Below, in pieces: positions 51,738-57,479 of a stretch of 57,479 nucleotides of DNA. The notes below the pieces were generated by a model. It saw nothing but the letters and a program-made list of their open reading frames with translations, searched no databases and was not told the DNA's origin. The stretch is taken from assembly GCA_040882465.1 (NCBI GenBank), contig JBBEBG010000038.1, positions 1-57,479 of the forward strand, in the 5' to 3' direction. Numbering within the stretch: position 1 is the stretch's first letter; every line of letters starts with the position of its first letter. Source of the DNA: Gemmatimonadota bacterium. Its GTDB lineage: Bacteria; Gemmatimonadota; Gemmatimonadetes; Longimicrobiales; Gaopeijiaceae. The translations under genes were made by a program, and so were the position numbers.

Positions 51738-52511
51738 ATGAACACCGACGATTCGTCCCACCGATGGGCCGACGACGTGCGAACGGTCATTGTCGTTCCC
51801 TGTTTCAACGAAGCGTCCCGCCTCCCCGTCCCGCGCTTCCTGGAGTTCGCCGCGCGGGTCCCGGGCGTCGGGTTTCTCTTCGTCGACGATGGCAGCAGGG
51901 ACGGCACTGCGGCGATTCTGGGCCAACTGATGGATCGCGCGCCACAGCGCATGCGCATGATGTCGCTCTCAGAAAACGTTGGGAAAGCGGAGGCCGTGCG
52001 GCAGGGCCTCAGAGAGGCTTTCGGCGGAGGTGCCACGCACGCCGGCTATTGGGACGCCGATTTGGCGACCCCTTTGGATGAGATCCCATCCTTCATGATG
52101 GAATTTCAGCGGCGACCTACGGCCATCGCGGTGATCGGATCGCGGGTTCAAATGTTGGGCAGGAGCATCGAGCGCGGCACACTACGGCACTACCTCGGCC
52201 GAGTCTTCGCGACGGTCGCCTCGATGGTCCTCTCGATGCGTGTATATGACACCCAGTGCGGTGCGAAGATATTTCGCGCGACGCCAGACGTGACCGCAGC
52301 CCTCGACGACCCGTTTCGATCGAGATGGATCTTCGATGTCGAGATCCTGGCCCGACTTGCAGCCCGTATCGGTGCAGAGCCGGCCTCTCAGGTCGTGATA
52401 GAATTTCCCCTCGAGGCGTGGAAAGACGTTTCAGGTTCCAAGCTCACGGCGCGCTCGATGATCCGGGCCTTTTTCGACCTGCTCTCGATCCGCCACCGCT
52501 ACCGCGTCTGA
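51738..52511 (+). CDS. GT2-family glycosyltransferase, dolichyl-phosphate-glucose-synthase-like
   Basis: 257 residues from ATG 51738; the frame is open further upstream but has no GT2 similarity. Motifs: VIVVPCFNEASRL, LFVDDGSRDGTA, NVGKAEAVRQGL and YWDADLATPLDEIP. The C-terminal YDTQCGAKIFR...RWIFDVEILARL is that of Alg5/polyprenyl-phosphate glucosyltransferases. It would make the polyprenyl-phosphate-linked donor that the GT-C proteins here require. Its last 81 bp overlap the end of the convergent methyltransferase gene. Confidence 0.92.
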   Translation: MNTDDSSHRWADDVRTVIVVPCFNEASRLPVPRFLEFAARVPGVGFLFVDDGSRDGTAAILGQLMDRAPQRMRMMSLSENVGKAEAVRQGLREAFGGGATHAGYWDADLATPLDEIPSFMMEFQRRPTAIAVIGSRVQMLGRSIERGTLRHYLGRVFATVASMVLSMRVYDTQCGAKIFRATPDVTAALDDPFRSRWIFDVEILARLAARIGAEPASQVVIEFPLEAWKDVSGSKLTARSMIRAFFDLLSIRHRYRV

Positions 52512-53291
52512 GGCACGCTGACCAACACTGCCATTTCCGGCCTTTTCTAAGACGGCGATCAAGCTCACTCCAAAACGGTAAGCCGCCGCAGGGTTTTCGA
52601 GTGCCCGGACCAGCCTCTGTGATTCACCTCGAAACACCGACAGGAGCACCCGATTCAACCACGGACCAGTCGCCGCGAGATCCGACGCTTCTCCAGAAAT
52701 GCCCAGCAATCGCTTTGCGGCGCGAAAGGTCCGGATGGCTGGATAGAGTCGGGTGTTGAAGTAGGACAGCATACGGAGTCGAATCGGCAGGGCTTCCCAG
52801 AGCGATTGTAGCGTCCGCATGTCGTAGCGTCGAAAGTGACCGAAACGTTCGTCGTGACTGCTCCAGAGTCGCATGTCCGCGGGCACCGTGAGGACCACAT
52901 AGCCACCCGGTGCCAGGGCCTCCACAGCGCACGCCAAGAGCGCTGCGTCGTTCTTTACGTGCTCGAGAACATCCATGATGAGAACGGCATTGACCCGCTC
53001 CTTCGACCCGAGAAGAATTTCACACGGCTCACCGCATCGAAGGTCCAGCTCGGGAAATCTCGCCCGCGCAAAACCGATAGCGGTCGCGGATGGGTCGATG
53101 CCGCTCACGGCGTAGTCCCCTGCAAGGCCCGCAACGGCCCCGCCCGTGCCGCATCCAATGTCCACGATCTTCAGGTCCCTCGACGGAGGAAGCACTTGGT
53201 GAAGTAGCATTCGCACGATTTCGAGCCGTGCGACGAACCACCAGTGACTGGTGTCGAGGCGAGAGTGGGCTTGGAAGTCGTCGTCCTGCAT
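52431..53291 (-). CDS. Class I SAM-dependent methyltransferase
   Basis: 286 residues from ATG 53291 (MQDDDFQAHSRLDTSHWWF). Motif I is LKIVDIGCGTGGAVAGLA; then SGIDPSATAIGFAR, NAVLIMDVLEHVKNDAALL and GGYVVLTVPADMRLWSSHDERFGHFRRYD follow, the pattern of Methyltransf_11/23-type proteins in polysaccharide loci. The last 40 or so residues after VLEKAGN are charged and of doubtful importance, and overlap the GT2 gene. It starts 65 bp after the membrane-protein gene. Confidence 0.88.
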   Translation of the reverse strand: MQDDDFQAHSRLDTSHWWFVARLEIVRMLLHQVLPPSRDLKIVDIGCGTGGAVAGLAGDYAVSGIDPSATAIGFARARFPELDLRCGEPCEILLGSKERVNAVLIMDVLEHVKNDAALLACAVEALAPGGYVVLTVPADMRLWSSHDERFGHFRRYDMRTLQSLWEALPIRLRMLSYFNTRLYPAIRTFRAAKRLLGISGEASDLAATGPWLNRVLLSVFRGESQRLVRALENPAAAYRFGVSLIAVLEKAGNGSVGQRASDAVAVADREQVEKGPDHRARRELGT

Positions 53292-53356
53292 GGCTTCAAC
53301 GTCCGTGGAAAGGACCCTCGGCACCCGTGGCCGACACCTCCCCGGCGAGTTCCAGC

Positions 53357-54895
53357 CTAGCGTGGTAAGGGCGGGTCGGCGATCAGGTACAGAGTCGATT
53401 GACCCCGCGAAAGAATTTCCTCGGCGCCGATCTGCGCCTGCGTCCCGGCGGAAAGCCGGGCTCCAATCGTGACGGCATATTGGTAGTCCTCGGCGACCCG
53501 GTGCCAATCAGGGTCGTTCACGCCCGGAATCCACACAAGTGGAACGTCGTAGGGCAGGTTGCTCACCATAAAGTGGGCCAAATGGCCGCCGTGTTCTGCC
53601 GTGAACATCGTGTTGGCAAGGCCGCCGTGCTGAATTGTGTGCCAAAAGATGAAGTGTCGCTCAGGGTCCACGCGCCCCCGGGACTCCGTCGCCACGAGGG
53701 CAACCACGTTCACGCCATTGGGGAGCGCGTCGATGACCTCGGCAAGGTCACCCAAGGACTCATCAATCGTGCGCATGTGCGTATATGTGACGGCCGAATG
53801 TACAACAACTCCCAAAGTGACAAGCCGGAGGACCCATGAGCTTACACGCGTTCGTGGTGCTGCCCAAAAGAGGAGAAAGACGTACCCGGGCAACAGGAAA
53901 CGTACGTCGACGTCGTACACCCCACCCATCTCGACGGGAAACACGAGAAAAAAGAAGAGCAGCATTGCCCCCGTAAGCAGGAACAAGGGGCCCCTTCGAG
54001 AGGATCGTCGGCCTTCGATCCAGCAAGCGACGAACGCGAAGCTTAGGGTCCCGACCATGAGCAAGGCCTGAGCCAGCGAGAACACGTAGATCGGTGAAAG
54101 GAACTGCATGGCCTTTTCGAATGGGGTGCGGAACATCATTTCGGGGCTTTCGGCGACCGGCGACCCGCTTCCCTCCACGAGCATCCGGCTGACGATGGCG
54201 AAAGAGAAACCGGCCATGGCGGCCGTCAAGGGGATGACCCAGATGGGCAGCATGGATGTCCAGGGCGCACCGGACCGGTTACGACCCTTGTTCCAGGTCG
54301 ACCAGATGGCATGTGTCCAGATCACCGTCAGCGCGATAGCGACCGCCGCAAGATGCCACAGGCCTATGACCACGATGCCGACAGCGGTGACCGCCAGTGT
54401 CGATGGCCGGTTCACGTCCCGCAGTTTCCACCACCAAGCGAGAAAAAAGTATGCGAATCCGAGACCTATCAGGTAATTGAAGAAGCCGTAGAATAGGTAC
54501 CAATTCAGCGAAAGGACCGGGAGAACCCCGACGACGTCTCGATTTTCTTCTAACAGCGAACCCGCGAGCACGTACACACCGATGCTGGGGATCAGTAGCG
54601 CGAGCAAAGCCAGAAGTCGCGCGGCGAACCCGGCGGGAAAAAGGTGCAGGAGGCCCACGCCCAAAAGATCGCCGGCGATGTAACCAGTCGGCAGAAACCG
54701 AAACTCCATCGGGATCGTCGAATGCCCGGCGAGATAATCCGCAATGAGGCGATACCGAGCGAGATGATTGACTGCATCGGCATACGGAAAGTGGTCCACC
54801 GCAAGCACGACGAAAATGCACGAAAGAAGTCCGAGCCAAAACAGTCGCTGGGGCTCGTTGGACGCAGGATTTCCGGCGAGGCGGTCCTCACTCAC
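53357..54895 (-). CDS. Multi-pass membrane protein, putative GT-C-like
   Basis: 512 residues from GTG 54895 with about ten to twelve membrane helices. The first loop has VDHFPYADAVNHLARYRLIADYLAG, a place where GT-C enzymes have acidic catalytic residues, and the protein ends in a soluble region of about 110 residues (GVNVVALVATESRGRVDPERHFIFWHTIQHGGLANTMF). No family is recognised with certainty. The base composition is less GC-rich than the T2SS region, which suggests a locus of different origin. Confidence 0.65.
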   Translation of the reverse strand: MSEDRLAGNPASNEPQRLFWLGLLSCIFVVLAVDHFPYADAVNHLARYRLIADYLAGHSTIPMEFRFLPTGYIAGDLLGVGLLHLFPAGFAARLLALLALLIPSIGVYVLAGSLLEENRDVVGVLPVLSLNWYLFYGFFNYLIGLGFAYFFLAWWWKLRDVNRPSTLAVTAVGIVVIGLWHLAAVAIALTVIWTHAIWSTWNKGRNRSGAPWTSMLPIWVIPLTAAMAGFSFAIVSRMLVEGSGSPVAESPEMMFRTPFEKAMQFLSPIYVFSLAQALLMVGTLSFAFVACWIEGRRSSRRGPLFLLTGAMLLFFFLVFPVEMGGVYDVDVRFLLPGYVFLLFWAAPRTRVSSWVLRLVTLGVVVHSAVTYTHMRTIDESLGDLAEVIDALPNGVNVVALVATESRGRVDPERHFIFWHTIQHGGLANTMFTAEHGGHLAHFMVSNLPYDVPLVWIPGVNDPDWHRVAEDYQYAVTIGARLSAGTQAQIGAEEILSRGQSTLYLIADPPLPR

Positions 54896-55308
54896 GGGAT
54901 GTAGTGGAAATACGTTGCCGGAGGAAAATCGACGCAGGCCCGCTCGGCATGAGCCTCGAGATTAGGCACCGTCCGTCCGTGGTCCCAAGAGGGGGAAGTG
55001 ACCATAGCGGCCATTGGCCATGGTCAAGTTGTCTTCTCTTATCGCTCGATGCAACTGGTGGGATGCGCGCACAGAGATGGGATAGTGTCTGGGCGAACGG
55101 AAGGACGGCGGTGGTGCGTCGCCGTCCCTGTGTGGAATTACTCCAACCCGTGTGGCATGACCTGGGCCGACCTCTCAGCTCCATGGGACCGCGGTCGCGC
55201 CACGATCGCAATCCACGCAAGGGGCACGTTACCGACGAAGCGGGGGCTACTGAAGGATCAGGGGAGCCGAAACGAAGGACCCCGGAAGCTCATCCAACGG
55301 GAGGCGAA
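54896..55308. other. Gene-poor stretch upstream of the methyltransferase pseudogene
   Basis: No intact gene is recognised. One plus-strand frame over 55120-55240 reads VELLQPVWHDLGRPLSSMGP, then SRHDRNPRKGHV, which looks like the decayed C terminus of a protein and continues open into the pseudogene. No terminator or transposon end is seen. The stretch has lower GC than the rest of the window. Confidence 0.4.
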
Positions 55309-55710
55309 ATGACCGTTGAACCATTGGCCCCCGCAGCGCAGTGCGTCGTCTGCGGGAGCACCGAGGTTGGGCCTGACCCGTTCCAATAGGATTGGCAGGG
55401 AAGGCGCTTCGAGATTTTCCGGGGCGGAGACTGCACGCACCAATTCGAGCATCCGCCGGTGTCGCCAGGGGATCAGGCGGCCATCTACGGCTACGGGTAC
55501 TTCCGGGCGGACGGCGATTGGTCGGCGGGCTACTTCCGCGCCTACGAAAACACGGAGGTGCCTCTGCGCCGGGAGGCCACGCAGGTGCTCGGGATGGTGC
55601 TTCGGGCCTCCTGCTAGACGGCGGCTGCGCGGGCGGCGTATTTCTCGATCAGGAGCGGCGCGCAGGGTTCAAACTCGCCGATCTCGAAATCGACGGTCGG
55701 ATGGCAGGAG
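55309..55710 (+). pseudogene. Decayed class I SAM methyltransferase with N-terminal zinc ribbon
   Basis: Reading from ATG 55309 gives TVEPLAPAAQCVVCGSTEVG and then a TAG at 55387-55389. The same frame continues with DWQGRRFEIFRGGDCTHQFEHPPVSPG...YGYGYFRADGDWSAGYFRAYE up to a second stop at 55615. The SAM motif continues in another frame (LLLDGGCAGGVFLDQERRAGFKLADLEIDGRMA). So there is one nonsense codon, one frameshift near 55600-55610 and a lost C-terminal half. The second zinc knuckle also seems damaged (RGGDC instead of RCGDC). Relatives act in polysaccharide and nucleotide-sugar loci. Confidence 0.75.
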
Positions 55711-55764
55711 CTCCGGCGGGACCCACCTTTTCTTTCCCCGACCCGACTGTGGCCGCCCATCGGC

Positions 55765-57186
55765 CTACCACCCCGGGGTCGAGGCGTAAATCCGCAGTCG
55801 GCCCCAATCGCGCTCCGCGGAGCCATTTGGATCGGCATTGACCCCGAGCGCATGCACCCGGAAGAACGCGGCCTCATGCGAATCGGTACGAATCCCGACT
55901 CGGGACGTCACCTTTCGGTCGCCGACCCAGACCTCGTAAATCCCGTCTGTGGCCGTCATGTTCGACGCCATCTTGAAGTGATAGCGGAGCCGGACCCACT
56001 GGCCCGTGAACATCTGTGACGTGAGGTTCGACTGATTTTCGAACCCGACGAGCTGGAAGTAAGGCCCACCGTAACCCGAGTTATTCCTCAGATAAATCGC
56101 CCACCTCCAGACCTCTCCTTCGCCGCCCCCGTAGAAGGACCCTGGGACGTTTCTCCAGTCCTCCATGACGAAAAGCGTTTTGTCGTCTGACTTGATGCTC
56201 CAGTCCGACGGAACTCGGAAGTAGACTTCGCCCCAGATTTCACGGGGTCGGTCCGTGGTGGCGAGAGTAGGTGAGACGGCCACGCCTGCGGTCCCATCTC
56301 CACCGTTCCCCGGGTACCTCGACCGGACGAATCGGCCCGTGGATCCATCGAAGAGGGTCCCGGTCTCGATCGTCGAGTTCTGGGCCCAATGGATCCCCGG
56401 CGCGGAACCGTACTGGGGGAGGGACGAGTACCCCGCCCACGTCTCCTCGAACCAGACCGAACCGTCTGCCGGAGGCGGAAAGTAGGGAGAGGGAGGGAGG
56501 AGGGTCTGGCGTACGGTCACCGCAACCGTATCCGTCCCACAGCACTCCGCGGCGACCGCGATGAGGGCGGTGCCCGCCGACTTCCCCGTCACCCGCCCGT
56601 TCCCGTCCACGGTCGCGATATGCGGCGCGAAACTCGTCCACGAGAGCCCGGGATCCACGACGACCTGTTCTTCGGTGACCCTCGCGGTCGCCGTCAATTC
56701 GAGCGCCACGCCGATCTCCGGAATCGTCCCGCCGTTCGGGGTGATCTGGACCCAAGGGGGAGGTGGGGGTCGGAGCTCCACGGCCACGAACACGGTATCC
56801 GCACCGCAGCAGCCGGTCACCACAACGATCGGCGCCGTTCCGACGGAGGCCGCCGTGAGCAGGCCGGTCGAGCTCACGGTCGCCACGAATGGCGTCAAGC
56901 TTCGCCAGGCGAGTCCGGGCGTTGAGACGAAGTTTCCTTCTCCGTCCAGGGCGGTCGCGAACATCTGGAGCGTGGACCCGACCGCTAGGACCGAAGTCGT
57001 GTCGGGTTCGTGAGTGATCAAGATCGTGCCGATCGTCGGCAGAACCGTCGGAGGTCGATAGGGCGGCGGCGGCTCATCTCCCTCGTCTACGGCCACCAAC
57101 ATCGTATCGGGGCCGCAGCTCATCCCGACCATGGCCAAGCAGATGAAGCCGATCGAGCGCGCGACCCCGCGTCCCCAATGCGTCAA
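55765..57186 (-). CDS. Lipoprotein with two Ig-like (Big_2) domains and a jelly-roll-like C-terminal domain
   Basis: About 473 residues from TTG 57186; longer starts lie upstream without signal-like sequence. The lipobox is FICLAMVGMSC. Two Ig-like domains of about 90 residues follow (LAWRSLTPFVATVSSTGLLTAASVGTA and LSWTSFAPHIATVDGNGRVTGKSAGTA). Each ends in a vicinal-Cys motif, GCCGADTVFVAV and ECCGTDTVAVTV, echoed by SCGPDTMLVAV right after the lipobox. From about residue 240 comes a concanavalin/polysaccharide-lyase-like region (IWGEVYFRVPSDWSIKSDDKTLFVMEDW, QWVRLRYHFKM, DGIYEVWVGDRKV). Carbohydrate binding at the cell surface is inferred. Confidence 0.7.
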   Translation of the reverse strand: MTHWGRGVARSIGFICLAMVGMSCGPDTMLVAVDEGDEPPPPYRPPTVLPTIGTILITHEPDTTSVLAVGSTLQMFATALDGEGNFVSTPGLAWRSLTPFVATVSSTGLLTAASVGTAPIVVVTGCCGADTVFVAVELRPPPPPWVQITPNGGTIPEIGVALELTATARVTEEQVVVDPGLSWTSFAPHIATVDGNGRVTGKSAGTALIAVAAECCGTDTVAVTVRQTLLPPSPYFPPPADGSVWFEETWAGYSSLPQYGSAPGIHWAQNSTIETGTLFDGSTGRFVRSRYPGNGGDGTAGVAVSPTLATTDRPREIWGEVYFRVPSDWSIKSDDKTLFVMEDWRNVPGSFYGGGEGEVWRWAIYLRNNSGYGGPYFQLVGFENQSNLTSQMFTGQWVRLRYHFKMASNMTATDGIYEVWVGDRKVTSRVGIRTDSHEAAFFRVHALGVNADPNGSAERDWGRLRIYASTPGW

Positions 57187-57435
57187 TGTCGGATGGTCCT
57201 CGAACGTCACCCTCGAGTGAAGCCGGGAAGGGAGACGAGTTCTCGGTGTTCGAACGCCGCCCGCGCGGATGACTCGGTGTCGAGCCGCCGGCCATTGTAT
57301 GCTCACCCCGCGCGCACGCAAGCTCCTCCGGAAATGCGATCGAGACCGTGACTCGAGTCGCGGCCCTCGCGTTCGCCCGGAGGTCCGCCATCAGCAACGA
57401 CTGTGGAGGAGACCAAGGATCTCCGAAACGACGAA

Positions 57436-57468
57436 GAGCCCTGCCGACCATCTCGGTCGGCAGGGCTC
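57436..57468. terminator. Perfect 14-bp stem hairpin near the window end
   Basis: GAGCCCTGCCGACC (57436-57449) is the exact reverse complement of GGTCGGCAGGGCTC (57455-57468), with a 5-nt loop. There is no following T-run on the plus strand and only a mixed CTTCGTCGTTT on the minus strand. It is probably a terminator for a gene beyond the window or upstream of the lipoprotein gene. Confidence 0.6.
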
Positions 57469-57479
57469 TCGATCGCCAG

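Noticed and set aside
57010-57351. Plus-strand small gene opposite the lipoprotein signal region
   Set aside because: No motif, no ribosome-binding site and overlaps the better supported minus-strand lipoprotein gene.

Overview
The window is one contiguous piece of a high-GC, double-membraned (diderm) bacterial chromosome. No rRNA, tRNA, CRISPR array or intact insertion sequence is visible. The features that suggest a diderm are a type II secretion operon, a putative outer-membrane beta-barrel protein and lipoproteins. The long plant/cyanobacterial-style IspH, a bactofilin next to ParAB, and the general style of the proteins fit Gemmatimonadota best. That placement is an inference from protein style, not from a marker gene.

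Layout. (1) 1-2596 is an accessory module: a YefM/YoeB toxin-antitoxin pair with its own promoter and operator, bracketed by two attC-like folded sites, beside a convergent tyrosine recombinase with an extra N-terminal domain. (2) 2681-6836 holds housekeeping and small-enzyme genes: a GNAT, a lipoprotein, a PhnB-like protein, ElbB and IspH. (3) 7006-17651 is an 11-gene type II secretion operon in the order G-F-H-I-J-K-L-M-C-D-E, with ten of the eleven genes joined by start/stop overlaps. No prepilin peptidase gene is present. (4) 17708-25140 carries pyruvate dehydrogenase: lpdA with a MarR regulator, lemA on the opposite strand, then lipA-pdhA-pdhB-pdhC. A candidate ~100-nt structured RNA with promoter and intrinsic terminator lies just upstream of lipA. 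(5) 25476-30732 holds an SDR epimerase, a zinc-ribbon/TPR membrane protein, a putative outer-membrane protein and a Nif3-family protein. (6) 30794-34045 is a chromosome-segregation and cell-shape module, parA-parB-M23 peptidase-bactofilin. It is preceded by a perfect 16-bp parS site and helically phased 11-bp repeats, and followed by a palindrome containing two inverted DnaA boxes. This suggests proximity to the replication origin.

(7) 34242-54895 is a large surface-polysaccharide locus. It has five GT4 glycosyltransferases, a GT2 transferase, two large GT-C-like membrane proteins, a glutamine-dependent asparagine-synthetase-like amidotransferase, a polysaccharide deacetylase, a PIG-L deacetylase, a FemAB-like acyltransferase, an ABC exporter, an O-antigen-ligase-like protein and a methyltransferase. 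The mix resembles exosortase-A-associated exopolysaccharide loci, but no exosortase is in the window. (8) 54896-57479 is a decaying edge: a methyltransferase pseudogene, then a lipoprotein with two Ig-like domains and a jelly-roll-like domain, and a strong hairpin at the window end.

The most unusual items are the integron-like toxin-antitoxin module, the leader RNA before lipA-pdh, the parS/11-bp-repeat region, the DnaA-box palindrome and the coupled parAB-M23-bactofilin operon.
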